Part shown: piece after piece, positions 34,132 through 42,178 of the stretch
Layout: each line of letters starts with the position of its first letter
Position numbering within the stretch: position 1 is the first letter of the stretch
DNA from: an uncultured Clostridia bacterium
GTDB lineage: Bacteria > Bacillota > Clostridia > Christensenellales > Borkfalkiaceae
Length of the DNA: 64,000 nt
Assembly (NCBI GenBank): GCA_944367565.1
Contig: CALVWR010000004.1
Coordinates: 1 to 64,000 of the forward strand
Reading direction: 5' to 3'
The notes under the pieces: model-generated
Database searches by the model: none
What the model was told of the DNA's origin: nothing
What the model saw: only the letters and a program-made list of their open reading frames with translations
Translations under genes and position numbers: made by a program

Positions 34132-35042
34132 TTTTCCGTTTCCTCCGACAAAGATTTTCCGGTAACGGCAAGAAAAACGTCATCCATCTTGCCCTTTGTG
34201 ATTTCGTAATCGGTAAATAATTCCGGATAAGCAAGGATCAGCTCGGTTGCCGTTTCGGTATCCGGAACAGAGAAGCGGCAGGCGTCTTTCAGCCGCTCGT
34301 AATTGACTTTTAATTTTTTTATATCCGATTCAGCTGCTCCGTACAGCGTTACGTAGTCGCCGGTATATGTATTTTTCAGAGAAAGGGGCGAGCCTTCCGC
34401 CGCAATTTTACCGTTATCCAAAATGATTACGTAATCGGCGTCGGCGGCTTCTTCCATGTAATGCGTAGTGAGAAAAACCGTCATGCCGTCTTTTTTGCGA
34501 AGACCGTGAATAAAATTCCAAAGAGACTTGCGCGTCTGCGGATCGAGTCCGGTCGTCGGCTCGTCGAGAATGAGAATTTTCGGTTGATGGATCAACGCTC
34601 TGGCAATGTCGATTCTTCTGCGCTGTCCTCCGGAAAGTTTACCGACGGCGCGGTTGAGAAATCCGTCAAATTGCAAAGAGGAAGCGAGCTCGTCGAGTCG
34701 CGAACGGAAGGTTTTGCCGACGATACCGTACAGGGCTGCGCGTGTAAGAAGGTTATCGTAAACCGAAAGCGACGGGTCGAGAACGGAAGATTGAAAAACA
34801 ACGCCGAGTTTATGTTTGATCAGGTGCAAATGCGTGTCGAGATCGAAACCGTCGATCAGAATTTTACCGCTGTCTTTGGACAGTTGTCCGCATAAAATAT
34901 TGATCGTCGTGGATTTTCCCGCACCGTTCACGCCGAGAAAAGCAAACAGTTCTCCTTCTTTGACGCAGAAACTCAGATCGTCTACCGCTTTAAGAGTTCC
35001 GAATGTTTTATGAAGATGATTGATCTTAATGATATTTTCCAT
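34128..35042 (-). CDS. ABC exporter ATP-binding protein (DrrA/CcmA type)
   Basis: A 304-residue ATPase. Walker A is GVNGAGKST, the signature LSGGQRRRIDIARAL, Walker B LILDEPTTGLDP, and the H-loop TTHYMEEA. The C-terminal extension (from about 215) is typical of DrrA-like drug-exporter subunits. The open frame extends 53 codons upstream through a GC-rich stretch, but the conserved domain starts at the ATG at 35042. No strong ribosome site is visible there. It is paired with the ABC-2 permease downstream. Confidence 0.9.
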   Translation of the reverse strand: MENIIKINHLHKTFGTLKAVDDLSFCVKEGELFAFLGVNGAGKSTTINILCGQLSKDSGKILIDGFDLDTHLHLIKHKLGVVFQSSVLDPSLSVYDNLLTRAALYGIVGKTFRSRLDELASSLQFDGFLNRAVGKLSGGQRRRIDIARALIHQPKILILDEPTTGLDPQTRKSLWNFIHGLRKKDGMTVFLTTHYMEEAADADYVIILDNGKIAAEGSPLSLKNTYTGDYVTLYGAAESDIKKLKVNYERLKDACRFSVPDTETATELILAYPELFTDYEITKGKMDDVFLAVTGKSLSEETEK

Positions 35043-35152
35043 TTTGTTTGTTGAACCGATCAATTCGGGGAAGCGTGCTTGCCCGGAGGGGGAACACGGG
35101 GGGGCGGACGTATCCGTCCGCGATGTGTTTTTTAATGTAGTCCGTTTTTCAA

Positions 35153-36451
35153 TTATTCCCATTCGATGGTCGCCGTCGGTTTCGGGGAAAGATCGAAGCA
35201 TACCCGATTGACGGAGGAAACTTCGGAAAGGATTCGCCGCGTAATTTTTTGCAGTACGGCAAAGGGAATTTCGGGAACTTCCGCGGTCATTGCGTCGACG
35301 GTGTTTACGGCGCGGATGATCACGGGCCAGTCAAAACAGCGTGCATTGTTCCGTACGCCGACCGATTTGAAATCGGGGATGACGGTAAAATATTGCCAGA
35401 CTTTCCCTTCCAGAGCGTTTTTGGCAAATTCATCGCGTAAGATCGCATCGCTTTCCCGCAGAGCTTCCAGTCTGTCGCGCGTGATTGCACCGAGACATCT
35501 TACGCCCAGACCGGGACCGGGGAAAGGTTGGCGGTAGACCATGCTGTCGGGCAAACCCAACGCGGAGCCGCAAGCGCGGACCTCGTCTTTAAAAAGCATT
35601 TTCAACGGCTCCACCAGTTCGAAGCGAAGATCTTCCGGCAAGCCGCCGACGTTATGGTGACTTTTGACGATTTTCGCCGTTTTCGTACCGCTTTCCACGA
35701 TATCGGGATAGATCGTACCTTGCGCGAGAAATTCAATCCCGTCCAGTTTTCTCGCTTCTTCTTCAAATACGCGGATAAATTCCGCGCCGATGATTTTACG
35801 TTTTTGCTCCGGATCGGATACGTTTTCCAGCTTTGTCAGGAAACGTTCGGTGGCGTCGACGTAAACAAGGTTGGCGTCGAGTTCGTTTTGAAATACTTGG
35901 ATCACCTGTTCGGGCTCGCCTTTTCTTAAAAGTCCGTGATTGACGTGTACGCAGGTCAGTTGCCTGCCGATGGCTTTAAGCAGCAATGCCGCCACGACGG
36001 AGGAATCCACGCCGCCGGAGAGCGCCAGCAGAACTTTTTTGTTCCCGACCTGACGACGGATCAGTTCCACCTGATCGGCGATAAAGTTTTTCATATTCCA
36101 GTTCGCCTGCGCTTTGCAACGGTCAAAGACGAAGGAGCGGATCCGATCGGCAATAGCCGTTTCGGATTCCGGCATGGGATTGATGGAGCCGTTTTCTTCA
36201 TAATCAAAGGTATAAACGGGCAATTTGCTTTTTCTAATTTCCTCGCCGATGCGGATTTTTACGCCGTTTACCGTATCGTTAGGACCGCCGTTTGCGATAA
36301 TTCCCTTGACGTTGGGCATTTCAAGCAGTTGTTTTGCGGTAATATCGTAATTACAGATTTCGCTGTAAACGCCGAGTGCGCGAATTGCGCGGGCGACGTC
36401 GGTGTTGCGGGTGCTGCCGAGATCGAGTACGACGATCATGTCCTGTTTCAA
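35153..36451 (-). CDS. GMP-synthetase paralogue with a degenerate, shortened glutaminase domain
   Basis: A 432-residue GuaA paralogue. The ATP-pyrophosphatase and dimerisation halves look intact: SGGVDSS at 145-151, GTIYPDIVESG, HHNVGGLP, QPFPGPGLGVR, and the C-terminal TATIEWE. The N-terminal GATase region keeps VVLDLGS and GGPND, but about 79 residues are missing compared with the neighbouring guaA, and the catalytic Cys, His and Glu are gone (PVYTFDYEENG stands where PILGICYGMQ should be). It should therefore use free ammonia or ammonia from a partner. The start is the TTG at 36451 with GGAGG eight bases upstream; the ATG at 36487 overlaps the -10 box and cannot be used. Confidence 0.85.
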   Translation of the reverse strand: MKQDMIVVLDLGSTRNTDVARAIRALGVYSEICNYDITAKQLLEMPNVKGIIANGGPNDTVNGVKIRIGEEIRKSKLPVYTFDYEENGSINPMPESETAIADRIRSFVFDRCKAQANWNMKNFIADQVELIRRQVGNKKVLLALSGGVDSSVVAALLLKAIGRQLTCVHVNHGLLRKGEPEQVIQVFQNELDANLVYVDATERFLTKLENVSDPEQKRKIIGAEFIRVFEEEARKLDGIEFLAQGTIYPDIVESGTKTAKIVKSHHNVGGLPEDLRFELVEPLKMLFKDEVRACGSALGLPDSMVYRQPFPGPGLGVRCLGAITRDRLEALRESDAILRDEFAKNALEGKVWQYFTVIPDFKSVGVRNNARCFDWPVIIRAVNTVDAMTAEVPEIPFAVLQKITRRILSEVSSVNRVCFDLSPKPTATIEWE

Positions 36452-36485
36452 TTCTGTTTCCTCCGAAATGGTAGATTCATGAATC

Positions 36486-36514
36486 ATTATATCGGAAATC
36501 GGCGGATTTTACAA
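36486..36514 (-). promoter_or_regulatory. Promoter of the guaA paralogue
   Basis: On the minus strand TTGTAA (36509-36514) and TATAAT (36486-36491) are 17 bases apart. The -10 box overlaps an in-frame ATG, which excludes it as the start and supports the TTG at 36451 with a leader of about 28 bases. Confidence 0.75.
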
Positions 36515-36565
36515 GCGAAGCGAAGGAAAAAGCAGAAAAATATGTCGTTTTTTATTGCAAAGCAT

Positions 36566-36596
36566 AAAAAAACGGTCTTTGAGAAAAAAGACCGTT
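36566..36596 (-). terminator. Terminator between guaA and its paralogue
   Basis: On the minus strand AACGGTCTTT (36587-36596) pairs with AAAGACCGTT (36571-36580) and is followed by a T-run. It shows that the two guaA genes are separate transcription units. Confidence 0.85.
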
Positions 36597-36616
36597 CCAT
36601 AATCGTTCAGCCTGCG

Positions 36617-38146
36617 TTATTCCCATTCCACGGTTGCAGGGGGTTTTCCGGAAATATCGTATACGACGCGGCCGATTCCCTTGACTTCGTTGGAAATCCG
36701 CGAAGCCGCTCTTTCAAGAAGCGAATGGGGGAGTTTGGCATATTCTGCCGTCATGAAATCGGATGTGGTCACGGCACGCAGGGCAAGCGTATAATCGTAC
36801 GTTCTGAAATCGCCCATCACGCCGACGGAACGCATATCCGTAAGCACGGCAAAGTATTGGTCCGCGTGTGCATTGGAGTTTTCGATTTCTTCTCTCCAGA
36901 TTGCGTCGGCGTCGCGCAGAAGATCGAGTTTTTCCCGAGTGATCTCACCGATGATCCGAATCGCGAGTCCGGGACCCGGGAAGGGTTGGCGGTTGACAAG
37001 GGTTGACGGCAACCCGAGTTTTTTGCCGATGACGCGCACTTCGTCTTTGAAAAGTCCGCGGAGCGGTTCGACGAGTCCGATGAAGGGCAGGTCCTTCGGA
37101 AGACCGCCGACGTTATGATGACTTTTGATGTTTGCGGAATTATTGGCTCCCGATTCGATGATGTCGGGATAGATGGTACCTTGCGCGAGAAATTCGCAAT
37201 CGCCGTGTTTTGCGGCTTCTTCCCGGAAAACATTGACAAATTCCGCGCCGATGATCTTCCGTTTTTCTTCCGGAGCGGTAACGCCCGCAAGTTTTTGCAA
37301 AAAGCGATCCGAAGCGTCGACGTGTACGAAATTGAGATCCATCTTAGAAAAGACTTCATCGATCTCTTTGCTTTCGTTTTTGCGCATCAAGCCGTGGTCG
37401 ACGTAGATACAGACGAGCTTGTTCGGAACGGCGCGTGAAATGAGGGCGGCGGCGACGGATGAATCCACCCCGCCGGAAAGGCCGAGCAGAACTTTTTTGT
37501 CGCCCACCTGATTTCTGATCGCGGCGATTTCGCTTTCGATGTAATCGGACATATTATAATCTCCTTCGGCGCCGCAGACGCTGTAAAGGAAATTTTTAAT
37601 AATTTTCTTGCCGTTCGGGGTGTGCTGCACTTCCGGGTGAAACTGAACGCCGTAAAACTTACGGTTAGGGTCCATAAACGCGGCGACGGGACAATCCGCC
37701 GTATGCGCCGCGGGCGCAAAACCTTCGGGCAAGCGGCTCACATAATCGGTATGACTCATCAGCGCGATTTCCGTTTCGTTCAGGTTGCGGAACAGTGCGC
37801 AGGAATTTTCCAGAAAAACTTCCGTTTTTCCGTATTCGCTGGTTTCACAGGGCGAAACTTTTCCGCCGAGGGCGTAAGCCATGAATTGCATTCCGTAGCA
37901 AATACCGAGAATCGGAATTCCGAGACGGAAAATTTCTTTGTCGCAGGCGGGGGCGTCTTCCTTATAAACGCTGTTCGGACCGCCGGTAAATACGATACCG
38001 ATGGGGGACAAGGCTCTGATCTGCTCCATCGATACGGTGGAAGGAAGAATCACGGAATGAACGTGTAATTCGCGGATTCTTCTGGCAATGAGTTCTTTGT
38101 ACTGGCCGCCGAAATCCAACACGACGACCGTTTGATTCTGGTTCAT
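36617..38146 (-). CDS. guaA: GMP synthase (glutamine-hydrolysing)
   Basis: A 509-residue complete GuaA that converts XMP to GMP with glutamine and ATP. The class I glutaminase triad is Cys83 (GICYGMQ), His170 and Glu172 (QFHPEVQ). The ATP-pyrophosphatase P-loop is SGGVDSS at 224-230, followed by GTIYPDIIESG, QPFPGPGLAIR and the C-terminal PPATVEWE. CGGAG precedes the ATG. It lies just after the sepF terminator with little room for a promoter of its own; the promoter may lie inside sepF or rely on read-through. Confidence 0.96.
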   Translation of the reverse strand: MNQNQTVVVLDFGGQYKELIARRIRELHVHSVILPSTVSMEQIRALSPIGIVFTGGPNSVYKEDAPACDKEIFRLGIPILGICYGMQFMAYALGGKVSPCETSEYGKTEVFLENSCALFRNLNETEIALMSHTDYVSRLPEGFAPAAHTADCPVAAFMDPNRKFYGVQFHPEVQHTPNGKKIIKNFLYSVCGAEGDYNMSDYIESEIAAIRNQVGDKKVLLGLSGGVDSSVAAALISRAVPNKLVCIYVDHGLMRKNESKEIDEVFSKMDLNFVHVDASDRFLQKLAGVTAPEEKRKIIGAEFVNVFREEAAKHGDCEFLAQGTIYPDIIESGANNSANIKSHHNVGGLPKDLPFIGLVEPLRGLFKDEVRVIGKKLGLPSTLVNRQPFPGPGLAIRIIGEITREKLDLLRDADAIWREEIENSNAHADQYFAVLTDMRSVGVMGDFRTYDYTLALRAVTTSDFMTAEYAKLPHSLLERAASRISNEVKGIGRVVYDISGKPPATVEWE

Positions 38147-38161
38147 ACTGATCTCCGAATG

Positions 38162-38189
38162 AAAAAAACGCGGAATCTGATCGACCGCG
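38162..38189 (-). terminator. Terminator of the asd-dapA-dapB-yggS-sepF operon
   Basis: On the minus strand CGCGG (38185-38189) pairs with CCGCG (38169-38173) and is followed by seven T residues. The stem is short, so leakage into guaA is plausible. Confidence 0.6.
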
Positions 38190-38196
38190 CGTAAAA

Positions 38197-38541
38197 TTAT
38201 TTGATATTGATACCCGCAGGGGCAAAAAAGAACATATTGTTTTGCAATTCGTAAACGCTGCCGTCAAGCGCGAACACGGCGCCGCTGAGCATATCGAGCA
38301 CGCGATAGCCGGTAGCGGTGGAAAGTTCGTTGAGATAGACAATGGCGTTTTTTCCCGATTTGAGCGTAAGGATGATTTTTTCCACATCCTGGAACGACTT
38401 GGGGTGAAAAACGGTGACCGGACCGTTTTGCGTGGGGGTATCGGAATATTCGCCGGTTTTAAAATCGTCGAAAGAGATTCTTCGAGCCCTGTCTTCATCG
38501 GCAGGCTTTTTTTCTTTTCCGAAAAAGTCGAATAAACCCAT
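38197..38541 (-). CDS. sepF: Cell division protein SepF
   Basis: A 114-residue SepF. The N-terminal membrane-binding amphipathic helix (MGLFDFFGKEKK) and the C-terminal globular domain are present: VTVFHPKSFQDVEKIILTL and the conserved NELSTATGYRVLDMLSGAVFALDG. SepF tethers FtsZ filaments to the membrane in Gram-positive bacteria. AAGGAG precedes the ATG. It follows yggS, the usual order in Bacillota (ylmE-ylmF). Confidence 0.94.
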   Translation of the reverse strand: MGLFDFFGKEKKPADEDRARRISFDDFKTGEYSDTPTQNGPVTVFHPKSFQDVEKIILTLKSGKNAIVYLNELSTATGYRVLDMLSGAVFALDGSVYELQNNMFFFAPAGINIK

Positions 38542-38550
38542 ATAAACTCC

Positions 38551-39213
38551 TTAATACATTCTTCTTCCGAAAATCGCGCTTCCGATGCGGACCATGTTGC
38601 TGCCGTTTTGTATGGCAATCTTATAATCGCCGCTCATACCGACGGACAAATGAACGATTTGCGGATCTGTTTTTCTGAGAGCGTCGTAAAATGCGCGCAT
38701 TTTCAAACACAGCTCGGCGAGAAACGATTCGTCTGCAGAAACGGGCAACATCGCCATAAGTCCTTTCAGCCGCAGGTTTTTCAAAGCAGAAAGTTCCTGT
38801 GCTCTGTCGAGACATTCTTCGGGCGAAAAACCGCTTTTGGTGGATTCCATACCGATATTGACTTGCTGTAAGATATCGCTGATAACGCCTTTTTTTTCCG
38901 AAATGCGGTTTATTTCCAGGGCAAGATCCCACGAATCGACCGACTGGATAAGGGATGCTCTTCCGATAAGATACTTCACCTTATTTTTTTGCAGATGTCC
39001 GATGAACTGGTAATTTTTACAGTTTACAAGGGGAAATTTTTCGTTAAATTCCTGCACTTTGTTTTCGGCAACGCACGTCAGTCCCGCCGCAAGAGCGCGG
39101 TTGATCGTCGCGGCGTCCACGGTTTTGCTTGCGCCGACGAGATCGATTTGTTCGCCTAAATTGTTTCCTGCCGAAAGTTCCTTCAGCAAAGTTCGTACGT
39201 TGTCCTCGATCAT
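38551..39213 (-). CDS. yggS: PLP homeostasis protein, YggS/YlmE family
   Basis: A 220-residue pyridoxal-phosphate-binding protein (YggS/PROSC/COG0325) that buffers PLP. The Schiff-base lysine is Lys30 in LVGASKTV. Other markers are AENKVQEFNEKF, FIGHLQKNKVKYLI, QVNIGMESTKSGF, GLMAMLP, and the phosphate-binding LSVGMSGDYKIAIQNGSNMVRIGSAIFG. It lies between dapB and sepF. dapA also forms a Schiff base but does not use PLP. Confidence 0.94.
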   Translation of the reverse strand: MIEDNVRTLLKELSAGNNLGEQIDLVGASKTVDAATINRALAAGLTCVAENKVQEFNEKFPLVNCKNYQFIGHLQKNKVKYLIGRASLIQSVDSWDLALEINRISEKKGVISDILQQVNIGMESTKSGFSPEECLDRAQELSALKNLRLKGLMAMLPVSADESFLAELCLKMRAFYDALRKTDPQIVHLSVGMSGDYKIAIQNGSNMVRIGSAIFGRRMY

Positions 39214-39218
39214 AGCGA

Positions 39219-39971
39219 TTACAGGTCCTTGATCAACTGTTCCATATTATAAAGTCCCGCGGGTTTTCCCTGCAGAAACAAAGCCGCGTTGACCGCGCCG
39301 TCGGCGAAAACGCCCCGACTTGCCGCAGCGTGAGAAAGGGTGAGGGTTTCATTGGGTCCGCAGAAAAGAACGTCGTGTTCTCCGACGATGTTGCCGCCGC
39401 GCACGGCGTGAATCCCGATTTCATTCGGATTGCGTTTGCCCGGCTTGCCTTCTCTTCCGTAAACGTAAAACGCGTCGTTCCTGATTTCACGGATCGCGTC
39501 CGCCAGCATCAGCGCCGTACCCGAAGGCGCATCGGCTTTCTGATTGTGATGTTTTTCGATAATTTCCACGTCGAAATGCGGTAACGATTTGGCTGCCTTG
39601 CGACAAAGGTCGATCAGAAGATTCACGCCGACGGACATATTTGCCGATTTAAAAAGCGCAATGCGGGAAGAAGCCTCCTTGATTTTTTCCGTCTGCTCGG
39701 CGGAATAGCCCGTCGTACAAAGTACGGCAGGGACGGCTTTGCTTTCTGCATAAGCGAGAAGGCTGTCGAGATTCGACGCCGATGAAAAATCGATTATCAC
39801 GTCAACATGTTCCCTAACCGATGCAAAATCGGGGTAAACGGGGAAAGGAAGATCGGAAGCGGCGGCATTGATGTCTACGCCGCAAGCGACGGTAATGCGG
39901 TCATATGCTGCGCTTGCCTGAAAAACAGCTCTTCCCATCCGACCCAAAGCGCCGGAAATCAAAATTTTCAT
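39219..39971 (-). CDS. dapB: 4-hydroxy-tetrahydrodipicolinate reductase
   Basis: A 250-residue reductase of the diaminopimelate pathway. The Rossmann motif is SGALGRMG at the N-terminus, the lid NMSVGVNLL follows, and the active site includes EIIEKHHNQKADAPSGTAL (the signature histidines and lysine). AAGGAG precedes the ATG, three bases after dapA. The product feeds lysine and peptidoglycan, and dipicolinate for spores branches from its substrate. Confidence 0.96.
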   Translation of the reverse strand: MKILISGALGRMGRAVFQASAAYDRITVACGVDINAAASDLPFPVYPDFASVREHVDVIIDFSSASNLDSLLAYAESKAVPAVLCTTGYSAEQTEKIKEASSRIALFKSANMSVGVNLLIDLCRKAAKSLPHFDVEIIEKHHNQKADAPSGTALMLADAIREIRNDAFYVYGREGKPGKRNPNEIGIHAVRGGNIVGEHDVLFCGPNETLTLSHAAASRGVFADGAVNAALFLQGKPAGLYNMEQLIKDL

Positions 39972-39974
39972 AAA

Positions 39975-40865
39975 TCACTCCTTGACGGATAAACCGAAAT
40001 CTTTCAGAATACGGATCATTTCCGTGCGATGTTCGTCCTCGAGAACGGTCAGAGGGGGGCGCACATACGGCGTGCCGATCCCGATCAGAGACGATGCGGT
40101 CTTGACCGGAATGGGATTGACTTCGGTAAACATCGCGTCGATCAAAGGCAACAGCCGTTCCTGCAGGGCGACCGCTTCTGAATTTTTACCTGCAAAATAA
40201 AGACGCGCCACATCGCCGACCTCCCTGGGCGCGATGTTGGAGGCGACGGAAATAAGTCCCTGACTGCCGATGGACAGCATTGCGAGGTTCAGGTTGTCGT
40301 CGCCGCTGTAGAGTGCGCACTTTTCGCGGATCAGGCGTGCGGTTTCGCAGATCTGTTCCATATTGCCGCAGGCCTCTTTGATTCCGTAAATATTGGGAAT
40401 ATCCGCAATTTTTTCCATTGTACGGGGGAGAATGTTTACGCCGGTACGCGCGGGAACGTTATAGCACAGAACGGGGATCGATACCGCCGAACAGACGTCG
40501 TCGTAATATTTCACGAGACCGTTCTGCGTGCATTTATTATAATAGGGGGTAACGACCAACAGACCGTCGACGCCGAGCGACTCGGCATATTTGCTTTTTT
40601 CCACCGCTTTTCTGGTGCAGTTCGATCCGGTTCCGAGAATTACCTTGGTCCGACCGGCGATCTGTTTGATACAGAACGTAGCGACGTCGGCGTATTCTTC
40701 ATCGGTCAGCGTGGCGGCTTCTCCCGTTGTGCCTAAAACGACGAGCGCGTCGATCCCGTTTCCGATCTGGTACTCGATGAGTTGTTGAAGCGCGGGATAA
40801 TCGATTCCTTCTTCGGTAAACGGCGTGATCATGGCCGTCCCGGTACCTTTAAATATACTTTTCAT
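39975..40865 (-). CDS. dapA: 4-hydroxy-tetrahydrodipicolinate synthase
   Basis: A 296-residue class I aldolase-type TIM barrel that condenses pyruvate with aspartate semialdehyde. It has the GTTGEAATL loop, the catalytic tyrosine in CYNVPARTG, and the Schiff-base lysine in YGIKEACGNM. The terminal IGTPYVRPPL is typical. It lies 59 bases after asd and before dapB. AGAGGG precedes the ATG. Confidence 0.96.
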   Translation of the reverse strand: MKSIFKGTGTAMITPFTEEGIDYPALQQLIEYQIGNGIDALVVLGTTGEAATLTDEEYADVATFCIKQIAGRTKVILGTGSNCTRKAVEKSKYAESLGVDGLLVVTPYYNKCTQNGLVKYYDDVCSAVSIPVLCYNVPARTGVNILPRTMEKIADIPNIYGIKEACGNMEQICETARLIREKCALYSGDDNLNLAMLSIGSQGLISVASNIAPREVGDVARLYFAGKNSEAVALQERLLPLIDAMFTEVNPIPVKTASSLIGIGTPYVRPPLTVLEDEHRTEMIRILKDFGLSVKE

Positions 40866-40924
40866 AAAAATTCCCTCTCTTTACCGCCGAGCGGTTATGG
40901 ATATGAATGCGGGGGAAAGGAATT

Positions 40925-41932
40925 TTAATCCAAAAGCCCCATTTCAATGACTTTTTCGGCAATCTGAACGGCGTTCGTCGCCGCGCCCTTCCGGATATTA
41001 TCGGCAACGACCCACAGATTGCAACCGCTTTCCACCGTATCGTCCTTGCGGATTCTGCCCACGAAAACTTCGTCTTTGTCTTCCGCGTTGATCGCCATGG
41101 GGTAAATGTTGTTTTTCACATCGTCCTGCACGATTACGCCGGGAGCTTTTTCCAATATGGCGCGGATGCTCTCCACGCTGCAAGGCTTATAAAATTCAAC
41201 GTTGATGCTTTCGCTGTGCCCGTAATATACGGGAACGCGCACGGTCGTAGCGGTGATTTTAATGTTCTGATCATGCAGAATTTTCTTTGTTTCAAAGATC
41301 ATTTTATCTTCTTCCTTCGTATAGCCGTTTTCCAGGAAAACGTCGATATGAGGAATGCAGTTTCCGAAAATAGGATAGGGAAATTTCTGCGGAGCGGCGC
41401 CGTTGATGCCGTCCTTGAGATCGTTGTAGCCTTTGACTCCCGCGCCGGAAACGGCCTGATACGTTGAATAAACGATCCGTTTGATGCCGAACGCGTCGTG
41501 AAGCGGTTTCAGCGCCACCACGGCCTGTATCGTGGAACAGTTCGGATTTGCGATGATGTTTTTGGGCGTATTGCGCAGATCTTCCGCGTTGCATTCGGGA
41601 ACGACGAGAGGGACGTTCTCGTCTCTTCTCCAGGCGCTGGAATTATCGATGACGAGAGTGCCGTGTTCCGCAAAGATCGGCGCGAATTTCAACGAGGTAT
41701 CGCCGCCGGCGGAAAAGAGAGCGATGTCGATTTTTTTATCGACGATATTTTCTTTCTGCAATTCGATCACGGTGTATTTTTTACCCATGAAATCGATTTG
41801 TTTGCCTGCGCTTTTGGCAGACGCATACAGATAATAATTTTCCACGGGAAGATTCCGTTCGGAAAGAACTTTCAAAAACTTGTTGCCGACCATGCCCGTC
41901 GCACCGACGACGGCTACGTTGATTTTTCTCAT
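40925..41932 (-). CDS. asd: Aspartate-semialdehyde dehydrogenase
   Basis: A 335-residue enzyme that reduces aspartyl phosphate to aspartate semialdehyde. NADP-binding GATGMVG is at the N-terminus, the phosphate-binding arginine region is NSSAWRRD, the catalytic Cys132 is in NPNCSTIQ, and the C-terminal half has RVPVYYGHSESINVEF with the acid-base His. AAGGAG precedes the ATG. It is the first gene of the dap operon; no lysine riboswitch was recognised in its leader. Confidence 0.96.
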   Translation of the reverse strand: MRKINVAVVGATGMVGNKFLKVLSERNLPVENYYLYASAKSAGKQIDFMGKKYTVIELQKENIVDKKIDIALFSAGGDTSLKFAPIFAEHGTLVIDNSSAWRRDENVPLVVPECNAEDLRNTPKNIIANPNCSTIQAVVALKPLHDAFGIKRIVYSTYQAVSGAGVKGYNDLKDGINGAAPQKFPYPIFGNCIPHIDVFLENGYTKEEDKMIFETKKILHDQNIKITATTVRVPVYYGHSESINVEFYKPCSVESIRAILEKAPGVIVQDDVKNNIYPMAINAEDKDEVFVGRIRKDDTVESGCNLWVVADNIRKGAATNAVQIAEKVIEMGLLD

Positions 41933-41994
41933 GTTACCACTCCTTTTATGCCGCTTTGAATTTTAAAACGATATTATCCTGTTAAAACATAAAT

Positions 41995-42024
41995 ATTTTA
42001 TCATAAAAAAGGGAAAAATGTAAA
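41995..42024 (-). promoter_or_regulatory. Promoter of the asd-dap operon
   Basis: On the minus strand TTTACA (42019-42024) and TAAAAT (41995-42000) are 18 bases apart. The leader is about 55 bases before asd, too short for a lysine riboswitch. The rest of the 246-base gap to the next gene is AT-rich. Confidence 0.6.
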
Positions 42025-42178
42025 GTTTTTTTCAGATATTATAGTGTATTTGTTTGTAAATATTTTAAATTTAGTATAAACTATAAGGAGCCGGATCCGG
42101 CGGAATGCGAAACGGGCAAACGGGAATGGATCCGCGAACGGGTATAAACATATAATATTATACGGAAGGAGAAGCTGT

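Noticed and set aside
35085-35125. GC-rich hairpin with a G/C run before the ABC ATPase
   Set aside because: On the minus strand it is followed by C residues, not T, so it is not a terminator for the guaA paralogue; no other role can be supported.
36452-36487. ATG start for the guaA paralogue at 36487
   Set aside because: This ATG overlaps the -10 box of the predicted promoter. The TTG at 36451 has GGAGG at good spacing and fits the alignment with guaA.
35936-37006. A + strand open frame of 356 codons
   Set aside because: It is antisense to parts of the two guaA genes and crosses the terminator and promoter between them.
41933-42178. Lysine riboswitch before asd
   Set aside because: The leader is only about 55 bases and shows none of the conserved lysine-aptamer blocks.
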